DNA of 64,000 nucleotides from Streptomyces tagetis. GTDB taxonomy: Bacteria; Actinomycetota; Actinomycetes; Streptomycetales; Streptomycetaceae. Location of the stretch: positions 62,001-126,000 of the forward strand of contig NZ_JAGPNL010000009.1 of the NCBI RefSeq assembly GCF_018069565.1, written 5' to 3'. Shown piece by piece: positions 17,479 through 26,108 of this stretch; position 1 is the first letter of the stretch, and each line of letters begins with the position of its first letter. The translations under genes were made by a program, and so were the position numbers. The notes beneath the pieces are model-generated. The model was not told where the DNA came from. It saw only the letters and a program-made list of their open reading frames with translations, and did no database searches.

Positions 17479-17521
17479 GTCGCCCTCCTCGGCGATGGAC
17501 CCCGGTGGCCGTCGGTGGTGG

Positions 17522-18319
17522 TCACTGCTTGTCGAAGCGCGGCGTGTCCTGCGACTGCTGCTCGGGCTGCGCCTGCCGCTCGCCGCCCTCGATGGCCTGG
17601 CGGCCGTCGGAGCCGGAGCCGGCCAGCTCGGCCTTCATCCGCTGCAGTTCCAGCTCCACATCCGTACCACCGGAGAGCCGGTCCAGCTCGGCCTGGAGGT
17701 CGTCCTTCTGCATGCCGGACTGGTCGTCGAGGGCGCCGGAGGCCAGCAGTTCGTCGATGGCACCGGCCCGCGCCTGGAGCTGGGCGGTCTTGTCCTCGGC
17801 ACGCTGGATCGCCAGGCCCACGTCGCCCATCTCCTCGGAGATGCCGGAGAACGCCTCGCCGATGCGGGTCTGCGCCTGGGCGGCCGTGTAGGTCGCCTTG
17901 ATGGTCTCCTTCTTGGTGCGGAAGGCGTCCACCTTCGCCTGGAGCCGCTGGGCCGCCAGGGTGAGCTTCTCCTCCTCGCCCTGGAGCGTGGAGTGCTGCG
18001 TCTCCAGGTCCGTCACCTGCTGCTGGAGGGCGGCGCGGCGGGAGAGCGCCTCGCGGGCCAGGTCCTCGCGGCCCAGCGCGAGCGCCTTGCGGCCCTGGTC
18101 CTCCAGCTTGGACGACTGCGACTGCAACTGGTTGAGCTGCAGCTCCAGACGCTTGCGGCTGGTCGCCACGTCGGCGACCCCGCGGCGCACCTTCTGTAGC
18201 AGCTCAAGCTGTTTCTGGTACGAGTAATCGAGGGTCTCGCGCGGGTCCTCGGCCCGGTCAAGGGCCTTGTTGGCCTTCGCGCGGAAGATCATCCCCATAC
18301 GCTTCATGACACCGCTCAT
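17522..18319 (-). CDS. pspA: phage shock protein A (PspA/IM30 family)
   Basis: A 265-residue, almost wholly helical, coiled-coil protein. From the ATG at 18319 it reads MSGVMKRMGMIFRAKANKAL, the amphipathic membrane-binding N-terminal helix, followed by the helical hairpin (EDPRETLDYSYQKQ onward) that makes ESCRT-III-like polymers. The last 40 residues are a Gln/Gly-rich tail. PspA repairs or stabilises the inner membrane under envelope stress. The frame upstream of 18319 is open but is not coding. It is transcribed away from the DUF3043 gene; 295 bp between them must hold both promoters. Confidence 0.93.
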   Translation of the reverse strand: MSGVMKRMGMIFRAKANKALDRAEDPRETLDYSYQKQLELLQKVRRGVADVATSRKRLELQLNQLQSQSSKLEDQGRKALALGREDLAREALSRRAALQQQVTDLETQHSTLQGEEEKLTLAAQRLQAKVDAFRTKKETIKATYTAAQAQTRIGEAFSGISEEMGDVGLAIQRAEDKTAQLQARAGAIDELLASGALDDQSGMQKDDLQAELDRLSGGTDVELELQRMKAELAGSGSDGRQAIEGGERQAQPEQQSQDTPRFDKQ

Positions 18320-18614
18320 GGGCTTCGCGCGCCCCCTTCTGACCGACTCAGCTCCAGCGACTGCAACAGAACCCACAGTACGGGCCCTGCGTCCATTACC
18401 GCACTGTCCGGGGCCGGATGCGCTCATCCGCAAGGACGACCGCGGACGCTTCCGGTCCGGCGCAGGGAGGAGACGCCCCCCGGGAATGTCCGGAAAGCGA
18501 CACTCCGGCCCGCCGCGCGGCACCCCCTCCGTGCTCCTACAGACGCCCGGTGTTGCCGGATCGTTCCCCACCGGGCGTGGGTCCACACCCGTCCACCCCG
18601 TACCCTTGGGTTCT

Positions 18615-19214
18615 GTGTTCCGTAGCCGTGCCAAGGATGAGAAGGCCCCGAGCGCCGACAAGGCGCCGGTGACCGACTCCAAGCAGCCCCGCGACCCGCA
18701 GGCCCCCAAGGGCAGGCCCACTCCCAAGCGCAGTGAGGCCCAGTCCCAGCGCCGCAGCGTCGCCAACACGCCGATGACGCGCAAGGAGGCATCCAAGCGC
18801 CAGCGCGAGCAGCGCCGGGTCGAGCTGGAGCGGCAGCGCCAGGCGCTCGCCAGCGGCGACGAGCGGTACCTGCCGCTGCGCGACAAGGGCCCGGTCCGCC
18901 GGTTCGCCCGCGACTTCGTCGACTCGCGGTTCAACATCGCCGAGTACTTCCTGCCGATGGCCGTGATCATCCTCGTGCTGAGCGTGATCCGGGTGGCTGC
19001 GCTGCAGAACATCGCGCTGCTGCTGTGGCTGGTCGTGATCGTGATGATCGTGCTGGACTCGCTCGTCAGCGGCTTCCGGCTGCGGAAGATCCTCGCCGAC
19101 CGGTTCCCGGACGAGCGCCGCCGCGGCGCCGTCGCGTACGCGCTGATGCGCTCGCTCCAGATGCGCCGGCTCCGGCTGCCCAAGCCGCGCGTCAAGCGCG
19201 GGGAGCGGCCCTGA
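18615..19214 (+). CDS. DUF3043 membrane protein
   Basis: 199 residues from the GTG at 18615 (MFRSRAKDEKAPSADKAP). The first 110 residues are highly charged, with Lys/Arg/Gln-rich helical stretches (TPMTRKEASKRQREQRRVEL), typical of the actinobacterial DUF3043 family. Two adjacent membrane segments follow (near 113-128 and 134-151), then a short basic tail. Function unknown. The stop overlaps the presumed start of the methyltransferase gene (CTGA at 19211-19214). An upstream in-frame extension to 18267 is open but lacks conservation-like composition. Confidence 0.85.
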   Translation: MFRSRAKDEKAPSADKAPVTDSKQPRDPQAPKGRPTPKRSEAQSQRRSVANTPMTRKEASKRQREQRRVELERQRQALASGDERYLPLRDKGPVRRFARDFVDSRFNIAEYFLPMAVIILVLSVIRVAALQNIALLLWLVVIVMIVLDSLVSGFRLRKILADRFPDERRRGAVAYALMRSLQMRRLRLPKPRVKRGERP

Positions 19215-20062
19215 GCGTCACACCGCTGGCGGGGGACGCGGCGCGGGAGCTGCTGGACGGTCCCGACGGCACCTCCGCCGTCGTACGGCAGGAACTGGTG
19301 GCCCGGCAGCTCGACGAGCAGATGGCCGGCCGGTTCGCCGTCGGCCGGCGGCTGCGGGTGCTCGACGTGGGCATGGGCCGCGGCGTCCAGGCGCTGCGGC
19401 TGGCACGGGCCGGGCACCGGGTGACCGGTGTGGAGCGGGACGCGGAGACGATCGCCGCCGCCCGCGACCGCCTGGCGCGCGAGCCCGAGGGCATCCGGGA
19501 GCGGATGCGCATCCTGGAGGGCGACGGCCGCGACACCGGCGTGCACTTCCTGCCCGGCGGCTTCGACGTGGTGCTCTGCCACGGCGTGCTGATGTACGTC
19601 GAGGAACCCGATCCGCTGCTCGCGGGGCTGGCCCGGATGCTCGCCCCGGGCGGGCTGCTGTCCCTGCTGGTGTGCAACGGCGACGCGCTCGCCATGCGCC
19701 CGGGGCTGCGCGGCGAGTGGTCCGCGGCGCTGGCCGCCTTCGACGGCCCGGAGACCGTGACCGCCGCCCTGCCCTCGTCCCGGACGCCCTCGGACGAGGA
19801 GGCGGACCCGCCGCGGCCCCGGGGTGAGCTCCGCGCGGACCGTCTGGCGACGCTGACGGCGAAGCTCGCGGGGATCGGCGCCCCGCTGCGCGCCTGGTAC
19901 GGCGTACGGGTCTTCACGGACGCGCCGGGCGCCTCGTCCGGGCCGGGCACGGACCCGGACGGCGACCTGCCGGCGCTGCTGGCGGCCGAGGAGCGGGCCG
20001 GGCGCACGGACCCGTACCGCGGGGTGGCCGCGCTGCTGCACCTGTGCGGGGTGCGCGGCTGA
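19211..20062 (+). CDS. class I SAM-dependent methyltransferase
   Basis: About 283 residues. The SAM-binding motif I is RVLDVGMGRGVQALRLA, with the acidic motif II end in VTGVERD and motif IV in FDVVLCHGVLMYVEEP; LARMLAPGGLLSLLVCN is the post-motif. This is the Methyltransf_11/25 pattern. The start is uncertain: a CTG at 19211 overlaps the upstream stop as CTGA, and a GTG lies near 19300; longer frames reach back to 19025 inside the DUF3043 gene. The C-terminal 110 residues are Pro/Asp-rich. The substrate is unknown, and the overlap suggests co-translation with the DUF3043 protein. Confidence 0.82.
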   Translation: MSVTPLAGDAARELLDGPDGTSAVVRQELVARQLDEQMAGRFAVGRRLRVLDVGMGRGVQALRLARAGHRVTGVERDAETIAAARDRLAREPEGIRERMRILEGDGRDTGVHFLPGGFDVVLCHGVLMYVEEPDPLLAGLARMLAPGGLLSLLVCNGDALAMRPGLRGEWSAALAAFDGPETVTAALPSSRTPSDEEADPPRPRGELRADRLATLTAKLAGIGAPLRAWYGVRVFTDAPGASSGPGTDPDGDLPALLAAEERAGRTDPYRGVAALLHLCGVRG

Positions 20063-20070
20063 CGGGGACA

Positions 20071-20150
20071 CCCGTCCGGCCGCCGTCCGGCCGCCGTACC
20101 TCCGCAGTACCTCCCTCCGCAGTACCTCCCTCCGCCGTCCCGGCGTCCTC
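20071..20150. repeat. short tandem repeats between methyltransferase and protease genes
   Basis: Two arrays are joined here: CCGTCCGGCCG-type units (20072-20097) and a 15-nt unit containing GTACCTCCCTCCGCA repeated about three times (20096-20140). They are noncoding and lie in the 221-bp leader of the protease gene. Confidence 0.6.
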
Positions 20151-20283
20151 CGGGACCGCCTCCGCCGGCGGTTCCGCCACTCCGCTCCCCCGCGCCCGCC
20201 CCCGAACCGGTGTCGGCCGCCGGGGCCGCCCGTTCGGGTGTGCACCGGGGGCCGGTCCGGCGGCGGGCCGTGAGACTCGGGGC

Positions 20284-21378
20284 ATGGACGCTTCCCGCAC
20301 GCGGACGACCCCGCGCCCCCTCCGCACGCGCCTCGCCCTGCCGCTCTGCGGGCTGCTGCTCGCCACCGGCTGCTCGGCGGCGGCCTCCGGTCCGGACGCC
20401 GGGCCCGGCGCGGGCGAGCGGGAGGGCACCGAGGCGCGGGCCGCCGCGCGGGCCACCGACAGCCTCCAGTCCGACTACCAGCGGGTGATCAAGGACGTCC
20501 TGCCCTCGGTCGTGCAGATCCAGGCCGGCAACGACCTCGGCTCGGGCGTGGTCTACGACGACAAGGGCCACGTCGTCACCAACGCGCACGTGGTCGGGGA
20601 CCGGAAGACCTTCCGGGTGACCACCGCCCACAGCGAGCAGTCCCTCGCCGCCACCCTCGTCTCCGCCTACCCGGAGCAGGACCTCGCCGTGATCAAGCTG
20701 GACGCCGTGCCGCGGGGCGTGAAGGCGGCGGTGTTCGGGGACTCCTCGTCGGTCGAGGTGGGCCAGATCGTGCTGGCGATGGGCTCGCCGCTCGGGCTCT
20801 CCTCCAGCGTGACGCAGGGGATCGTGTCGGCGACCGGGCGAACGGTCACCGAGGGCAGCAGCGGCGGGGGCACGGGCGCGACCATCGCCAACATGGTGCA
20901 GACCTCGGCGGCCATCAACCCCGGCAACAGCGGCGGCGCCCTGGTGAACCTGGACAGCCGGGTCATCGGCATCCCGACGCTCGCCGCGACCGACCCGGGC
21001 CTCGGCGACAGCGCGGCGCCCGGCATCGGGTTCGCGATCCCGGCGTCGATGGTGAAGACGGTCGCCGACCAGATCATCGCGCACGGCCGGGTCACCGACT
21101 CGGGCCGGGCGGCGCTGGAGATCACCGGCCGTACCGTCGTCGACCAGGAGTTCAAGCCCGCCGGGGTGGCCGTGGTCGACGTGAAGAAGGGCGGGGCCGC
21201 GGACAAGGCGGGGCTGCGCAGCGGGGACGTCATCACCCGGCTGGGGGACACGGGCATCACCACGATCACCTCGCTCTCCGAGGCGCTGGCGGCGCGGAAG
21301 CCGGGCGACCGGGTCAAGGTGACGTACACCCGCGGCGGTGACCGGCACACCGCGGACGTGACGCTGGGCGAGCAGTGA
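20284..21378 (+). CDS. HtrA-like S1C serine protease, lipoprotein, with PDZ domain
   Basis: 364 residues. A signal ends at the lipobox-like ATGC near Cys30, so it is probably anchored outside the membrane. The trypsin-like triad is clear: His in VVTNAHVVGD, Asp in EQDLAVIKLD, Ser in INPGNSGGALVN. A C-terminal PDZ domain covers about the last 95 residues (GVAVVDVKKGGAADKAGLRS). The family degrades or refolds damaged extracytoplasmic proteins. It lies 2 kb from the PspA region, so envelope quality control is a theme here. ATG start at 20284; the open frame upstream is repeat DNA. Confidence 0.94.
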   Translation: MDASRTRTTPRPLRTRLALPLCGLLLATGCSAAASGPDAGPGAGEREGTEARAAARATDSLQSDYQRVIKDVLPSVVQIQAGNDLGSGVVYDDKGHVVTNAHVVGDRKTFRVTTAHSEQSLAATLVSAYPEQDLAVIKLDAVPRGVKAAVFGDSSSVEVGQIVLAMGSPLGLSSSVTQGIVSATGRTVTEGSSGGGTGATIANMVQTSAAINPGNSGGALVNLDSRVIGIPTLAATDPGLGDSAAPGIGFAIPASMVKTVADQIIAHGRVTDSGRAALEITGRTVVDQEFKPAGVAVVDVKKGGAADKAGLRSGDVITRLGDTGITTITSLSEALAARKPGDRVKVTYTRGGDRHTADVTLGEQ

Positions 21379-21424
21379 GACGGGGGCGGGCCACGGGACT
21401 CACGTCCCGGGACCCGCCCCGGTC

Positions 21425-21482
21425 CCCCGTCCGGCGTCCGGCGTCCGGCGTCCCCCGTCCGGCGTCCGGCGTCCGGCGCCGG
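21425..21482. repeat. GTCCGGC 7-nt tandem repeats
   Basis: Between convergent genes, CGTCCGG/GTCCGGC units of 7 nt repeat about seven times with CCCC interruptions. No conserved hairpin was seen within them. Noncoding. Confidence 0.6.
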
Positions 21483-21695
21483 TCAGGCCGCGTCGGCGTG
21501 CAGGCTCATCGGCCCGTAGATCTCCTTGGCGTCCTCGAACAGCCGCACCTGGTCCGCGCCGCCCGCCTTGAGGTCCTTCCAGTACTCGCCGAGCCACGAT
21601 TCGGCGTCGCCCTGGGTGGTGAACTCCTCCGGCTCCACCGCGGGCGGGACCTCCGTCCCGTCGGCCGTCTCGAACCGCCACGTCCATGCCGCCAT
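21483..21695 (-). CDS. small conserved hypothetical protein
   Basis: A 70-residue acidic soluble protein rich in Trp and other aromatics (MAAWTWRFE, AESWLGEYWKD). The ATG at 21695 follows GGGAGG with 5-nt spacing. The sequence looks like a compact alpha/beta domain and, from memory, similar proteins occur across Streptomyces without known function. No Cys, signal or membrane segment. It is convergent with the serine protease gene, with short repeats in between, and divergent from cobU. Confidence 0.75.
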   Translation of the reverse strand: MAAWTWRFETADGTEVPPAVEPEEFTTQGDAESWLGEYWKDLKAGGADQVRLFEDAKEIYGPMSLHADAA

Positions 21696-21940
21696 CTACG
21701 CCTCCCAGAGGTGAGCCACGTGCCGTGCGGGGGCCGGCTCGCGGTCCGGCCTCCCGGGCGCAGCCTATGCGCTGATCCGGGCCCGTCGTAGAAGGCCGCG
21801 TTCCGCCGGCCGGGCAGGGTGCTCCCGTCCCGCGCGGGACGGTGCCGCCGTCACCCCCGGCGCACCGGACCCGGCCGCCCACGCCGCCCTTGCGGGACCT
21901 CGGGCGGGCGGGACCCGGGGCGGCCGGGGAAAATCGGGGC

Positions 21941-23140
21941 GTGGACGTGACTCTGCTCGGCACCGGTGACCCCGCGGGACTCCCCCGCCCCGACTGTCCC
22001 TGCGCGGCCTGTGCCGTGGCGCAGGGCGCCGGGGCGCGGGCGGCGACCTCGCTGCTGGTGGACGGGGCGCTGCTCTTCGACCTGACGCCCGGCGCCGTCT
22101 TCGCCGCCGCGCGCGCCGGGCACTCGCTGACCGGCGTACGGCAGGTGCTGCTGTCGCACCCGCACGAGGGACCGGCGGTGGAGGTGCCGGCCGGGCTGCC
22201 GCAGCCGGGGCGGGTGCCGGACGGGCGGGAGCTGGCGCTGCTGACCGGGCACCGGGTGCGGGCGGTGGCGATGGACGCGCCCGGCACCGGGTACGCCGTC
22301 ACGGGACCGGACGGGCGGCGGCTGCTGTACCTGCCGCCGGGCGGCGCCCCCGCGGGGCTGGAGGAGCCGGCCGACCGCTACGACCTGGTCCTCGCCGACC
22401 TCGTGGGCCGGCCGGACGCGCTGGCGCGGCTGCGCGCGGTGGGGGCGGTGGGCCCGGCCACCGACGTGGTCGCGGTGCACGTCGGCCACGACGCGCCGCC
22501 CGGCCGCGAGCTGGACCGGCGGCTCGCCGCGGCGGGGGCGCGGGCGGTGCCGGACGGGACGACGCTCGCCGTCGGCGACGGCGGGGAGGCGCCCGGGGTG
22601 CCGCGCCGGACGCTGGTGCTCGGCGGGGCCCGTTCGGGGAAGTCGGTGGAGGCCGAACGGCGGCTGGAGTCCTTCCCCGACGTGCTCTACGTGGCGACCG
22701 GCGGATCGCGCGGCGGGGACACGGAGTGGGCGGCGCGGGTGAGCGCGCACCGGGAGCGGCGGCCGGGGTCCTGGCGCACCACCGAGACCTGCGATCTGGT
22801 GCCGCTGCTGGCCGAGGACGGGCCGCCGCTGCTGGTCGACTGCCTGTCGCTGTGGCTGACGGACGTGATGGACGCCGTCGGCGCCTGGGACGACGCCCAG
22901 TGGGCCGACGGCGGGGAGCGGGCGCTGCGGGAGCGGGTGCGGGAGCTGACGGCGGCGGTGCGCGCCACCCGGCGCACCGTGGTCGCCGTGTCGAACGAGG
23001 TGGGGTCGGGGATCGTGCCGGCCACCGCGTCGGGGCGCCGCTACCGGGACGAACTCGGGCGGCTGAACGCGGCGTTCGCCGGGGAGTGCGAGCAGGTGGT
23101 GCTGGTGGTGGCCGGCCAGGCGCTGGTGCTACGCGGCTGA
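21941..23140 (+). CDS. cobU: adenosylcobinamide kinase/guanylyltransferase with N-terminal MBL-like domain
   Basis: 399 residues from the GTG at 21941 (an alternative GTG is at 21947). The C-terminal 170 residues are CobU: P-loop GGARSGKS at about 228-235, the guanylylated His in VSAHRERRPGSW and the signature VSNEVGSGIVP. CobU phosphorylates adenosylcobinamide and adds GMP for nucleotide-loop assembly. The first 210 residues resemble a metallo-beta-lactamase-like (PhnP/PqqB-type) domain: LLGTGDPAG start, CPCAAC, SLLVDGALLFDL and LSHPHEG, in which the metal-binding HxHxDH pattern is degenerate. cobT and cobS follow within 4 kb. The 3' end overlaps the convergent methyltransferase gene by 12 bp. 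Confidence 0.92.
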   Translation: MDVTLLGTGDPAGLPRPDCPCAACAVAQGAGARAATSLLVDGALLFDLTPGAVFAAARAGHSLTGVRQVLLSHPHEGPAVEVPAGLPQPGRVPDGRELALLTGHRVRAVAMDAPGTGYAVTGPDGRRLLYLPPGGAPAGLEEPADRYDLVLADLVGRPDALARLRAVGAVGPATDVVAVHVGHDAPPGRELDRRLAAAGARAVPDGTTLAVGDGGEAPGVPRRTLVLGGARSGKSVEAERRLESFPDVLYVATGGSRGGDTEWAARVSAHRERRPGSWRTTETCDLVPLLAEDGPPLLVDCLSLWLTDVMDAVGAWDDAQWADGGERALRERVRELTAAVRATRRTVVAVSNEVGSGIVPATASGRRYRDELGRLNAAFAGECEQVVLVVAGQALVLRG

Positions 23141-23866
23141 CGCCTCCTTGCGGGCGATCAGGCGGGGGTCCTGCGCCGCGGTGAGGACCGTACAGCCCCG
23201 CTCCTCCAGTTCGGTGGCGAGCCCGGCCGGGTGCGGGGTGTGGCCGGGGGCGAGCGCCCGCAGCCGGCGCGGGTCGGCCACGTCGAGCAGGAGGAGGCCG
23301 CCGGGACGCAACGCGTGCAGGGCGGCGGCCAGTTCGGCGCGGGGGTCGGGGACGCGCTCCAGTTGGTGGAAGAGGCTGACCACGTCGTAGCGGGCGTGCA
23401 GCCGGGCCGCCAGCAGCGGGTCGGTGAGGCGGCCGACGTGGGCCTCCTCGACGCGTTCGGCGGCGCGGGCCCGCAGCACCCGGGGCGTGGGGTCGACGCC
23501 GTCGAAGGACGTGTACGGGAACCAGCGGCGCGCGGTGTGCGGGAAGTCGGCGTCGCCGGTGCCGACGTCGAGCCAGCTCTCGGGCTCGGGGCAGCGCCGG
23601 AAGACGGCGCGGGCGGCGAGGACGTGCCGGAGGCGGAAGCCGGCCCGCACGGCGGGGTGGTCGGCGCCGGCGACGGCGAGGGGGTTGCGGAAGGCGTGGC
23701 CGCAGTCGCGGCACCGGTCGAGGCCGGGGCGGACGGGAGGGTGGCGCCGGGGGTCGCGCAGGCGGGGCCGCGGGCGCAGCCGCCGCGAGCCGCACCAGGG
23801 GCAGTCCTCGCGGTGCGGCCCGTGGACGGGGCGGGGAGGGACCGAGGGGGCGGACGGTACGGACAT
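23129..23866 (-). CDS. zinc-ribbon class I SAM-dependent methyltransferase
   Basis: 245 residues. An N-terminal zinc ribbon with Cys22-Pro-Trp-Cys25 and Cys52-Arg-Asp-Cys55 precedes a Methyltransf_23-type domain with the SAM motif WLDVGTGDADFPHTA and the later RPGGLLLLDVADP. This layout is typical of methyltransferases acting on small molecules or sugars, in which the ribbon helps substrate binding. The ATG at 23866 is the first good start; upstream readthrough belongs to the antisense of cobT. It sits in the cobalamin region but on the opposite strand, and there is no direct evidence that it acts in B12 synthesis. Confidence 0.87.
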   Translation of the reverse strand: MSVPSAPSVPPRPVHGPHREDCPWCGSRRLRPRPRLRDPRRHPPVRPGLDRCRDCGHAFRNPLAVAGADHPAVRAGFRLRHVLAARAVFRRCPEPESWLDVGTGDADFPHTARRWFPYTSFDGVDPTPRVLRARAAERVEEAHVGRLTDPLLAARLHARYDVVSLFHQLERVPDPRAELAAALHALRPGGLLLLDVADPRRLRALAPGHTPHPAGLATELEERGCTVLTAAQDPRLIARKEASAA

Positions 23867-24040
23867 GGACGGCTCCCGGCGAGAGGGTCGAAGCGGACGG
23901 ACACGCCTCGGACACGACACATGACAATCCAGGCAAAACGGTACGCAGCGGATGGCTGTCCGGGGCGCAGCCACGCCCCCCGGGCGCGCGGTGCGGATGT
24001 GCCCTCCGCGGCCGGGGGCGGGGCCGGTACTGTCTGCCGA

Positions 24041-25216
24041 ATGAGCTCGCTGAATCTCGACGACTTCACCGATCTGATCGAGCGTCCCGACGGCGGGGTG
24101 CGCCGGGACGCCGAGGCCCGCCGGGAGCGGCTGGCCGTGCCGCCCGGATCGCTGGGCCGCCTGGACGACCTGGGCGAGTGGCTGGCGGCGGCGCAGTCCG
24201 CCGTGCCGGTGCGGCCGGTGGAGCGGCCCCGGGTGGTGCTCTTCGCCGGGGACCACCGGATCGCGGAGCTGGGCGTCTCGGCCCGGCCGGCCGGCGGCGC
24301 CGCCGATCTGGTGCGGGAGGTGCTGGAGGGCGGGCGTCCGGTCTCGGTGCTGGCGCGGCGGCTCGGCGTGCCGGTGCGCGTCGTCGACATGGCGCTGGAC
24401 TGCGATCCGGGGACGCTCCCGGCCGAGGTGGTCCGGCACCGGGTGCGGCGCTCCGGCGGTCGCATCGACGTCGAGGACGCGCTGAGCGCCGAGGAGGCCG
24501 AGGCGGCGTTCCGGGCCGGGGTAGCGGTGGCCGACGAGGAGGCCGACTCCGGTACGGATCTGGTGGTGCTCGGCGATGTGAGCGTGGGCGGGACCACGGC
24601 GGCGGGCGTGCTGGTGGCGGCGTTGTGCGGCACCGACGCCTCGGTGGTCACCGGGCGCGGCGGGCTGGCCATCGACGACCTCGCCTGGATGCGCAAGTGC
24701 GCGGCGATCCGCGACGCGCTGCGGCGGGCCCGGCCGGTCCTCGGCGACCAGCTCCGGCTCCTGGCGACGGTGGGCGGGGCCGACCTCACGGCGATGACGG
24801 GCTTCCTGCTCCAGAGCGCGGTGCGCAAGATGCCGGTGCTGCTGGACGGCGTGGTGGCGGCGGCGTGCGCGCTGGTGGGCCAGCGGGTGGCGTTCCGGGC
24901 GCCGGACTGGTGGCTCGCGGCGCACGACAGCGGGGAGCCGGCGCAGGCCAGGGCGCTGGACCGGTTGGGCCTGGAGCCGCTGCTCACGCAGGGGGTGACG
25001 GTGGGCGAGGGGGCCGGCGGAGTGCTGGCCCTGCCGCTGGTGCAGGCCGCCTCGGCCCTGGCGGCGGAACTCCCCGAGCGCCCCGAGCGCCCCGCCCCGG
25101 CCGGCCCCGGCGACGGCGACGGCGACGGCGACGGCGAACCCGGACCCGGACCCGGACCCGGCACGCGGGACGCCGAGCACGGCGCGGGGTCCGGACAGCC
25201 CGGACCGGACGCGTAG
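24041..25216 (+). CDS. cobT: nicotinate-nucleotide-dimethylbenzimidazole phosphoribosyltransferase
   Basis: 391 residues from the ATG at 24041. CobT activates the lower ligand base to alpha-ribazole phosphate for cobalamin. Signatures include PPGSLGRLDDLGEW near residue 32, VVLFAGDHRIAELGVSA, GDVSVGGTTAAGVLVAAL and the C-terminal GVTVGEGAGGVLALPLV, with the catalytic Glu region near the end of the domain. An extra tail of about 40 residues, rich in Pro/Gly/Asp with (GD)n and (PG)n runs from a simple repeat, follows the normal end. Frame open upstream to 23231 is a shadow of the methyltransferase gene. Confidence 0.93.
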   Translation: MSSLNLDDFTDLIERPDGGVRRDAEARRERLAVPPGSLGRLDDLGEWLAAAQSAVPVRPVERPRVVLFAGDHRIAELGVSARPAGGAADLVREVLEGGRPVSVLARRLGVPVRVVDMALDCDPGTLPAEVVRHRVRRSGGRIDVEDALSAEEAEAAFRAGVAVADEEADSGTDLVVLGDVSVGGTTAAGVLVAALCGTDASVVTGRGGLAIDDLAWMRKCAAIRDALRRARPVLGDQLRLLATVGGADLTAMTGFLLQSAVRKMPVLLDGVVAAACALVGQRVAFRAPDWWLAAHDSGEPAQARALDRLGLEPLLTQGVTVGEGAGGVLALPLVQAASALAAELPERPERPAPAGPGDGDGDGDGEPGPGPGPGTRDAEHGAGSGQPGPDA

Positions 25217-25275
25217 GCCCCGCAGGCCCCGGAGGTCACGGAGGCCCCGCAGGCCCCGCAGGCCCCCGGAGGGGC
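25217..25275. repeat. AGGCCCCG tandem repeats after cobT
   Basis: AGGCCCCGC/AGGCCCCGG units of about 9 nt repeat five to six times in 60 bp between the convergent cobT and membrane-protein genes. They continue the simple-repeat style of the cobT 3' end. No hairpin was found. Confidence 0.6.
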
Positions 25276-25295
25276 AGCCCGCCCCGAAGGCCCCC

Positions 25296-26048
25296 TCAGT
25301 GCCGTCCCTGCGTCGGGTCCGGGCGTCCGCCGATCCAGTTCTGGAAGGCGCGGCGCGGCCCGGACCAGCGCCGGTCGTGGTGGTAGGCGCGCAGGCGGGC
25401 CCTGGCGCGGGCGCGCGGCCGGCGAACGTAGAAGCGGCGGGCCCAGGGCGAGTCGGGGCGGGCCAGGCGGACCGCCCCGACCAGCGCGACCAGCGGCACG
25501 ACCACGCCGAACAGGGCGATCCGGGCCTTGCCCTTGCCGAGCGCGAGCAGGGAGAAGAGGAAGTTCCCGGCGACGGTGGCGATGGCGCTCGCCCGGTCCC
25601 GCACCTCGCCCTGGGAGAGGTCGTTCACGCCGAACGGCGAGAAGCCGAGGAGCAGCAGACCGACCAGGGCGGCGGTCATCACCACCACCTCCACGCTCTT
25701 GCGGCCGGCCTCGGTCCAGTACACGTCGGCGAGGTAGAGGATGAGCGCGAACTCGTCGAGGACCAGGCCGATCCCGATGCCGAAGACCACCGCGCTGAAG
25801 GCGGCGCCCGCCCCCTGGAGCCCGCCGGCGATCGACCCGAAGCCGCCGACGACGGTGAGGAGCACTCCGGGGACCACGTGGTGGATGTGCACCCCGCCCG
25901 CCCGGACGTTGCCGAAGGGCCCCTTGCCCGCCCGGATCAGCCGGGTGACGGTCCGGGTGATCACGAAGGTCAGCACGAAGGACGCGAGGGCGAGGAGCAG
26001 CGGCATCTTGCCCGGTTCGACGATGTTCCGGTGCCACCAATCTCCCAT
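25296..26048 (-). CDS. conserved integral membrane protein
   Basis: 250 residues with about six hydrophobic segments (near 15-36, 57-75, 80-101, 121-140, 155-170 and 176-192) and a basic Arg-rich cytoplasmic C-terminus with AYHHDRRW. A His cluster, GGVHIHHVVPGV, at about residue 51 is the only notable motif and could bind metal. It is placed between cobT and cobS on the opposite strand; from memory the placement is conserved in Streptomyces. Function unknown. ATG start at 26048; its 3' end carries an Arg-rich repeat-like stretch. Confidence 0.82.
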   Translation of the reverse strand: MGDWWHRNIVEPGKMPLLLALASFVLTFVITRTVTRLIRAGKGPFGNVRAGGVHIHHVVPGVLLTVVGGFGSIAGGLQGAGAAFSAVVFGIGIGLVLDEFALILYLADVYWTEAGRKSVEVVVMTAALVGLLLLGFSPFGVNDLSQGEVRDRASAIATVAGNFLFSLLALGKGKARIALFGVVVPLVALVGAVRLARPDSPWARRFYVRRPRARARARLRAYHHDRRWSGPRRAFQNWIGGRPDPTQGRH

Positions 26049-26108
26049 AAGCGCACTTTATCCCCGGGCGCGGCGGGTGCCCTGGTGAGCGCCGGGTAGT
26101 CTGCGCCG

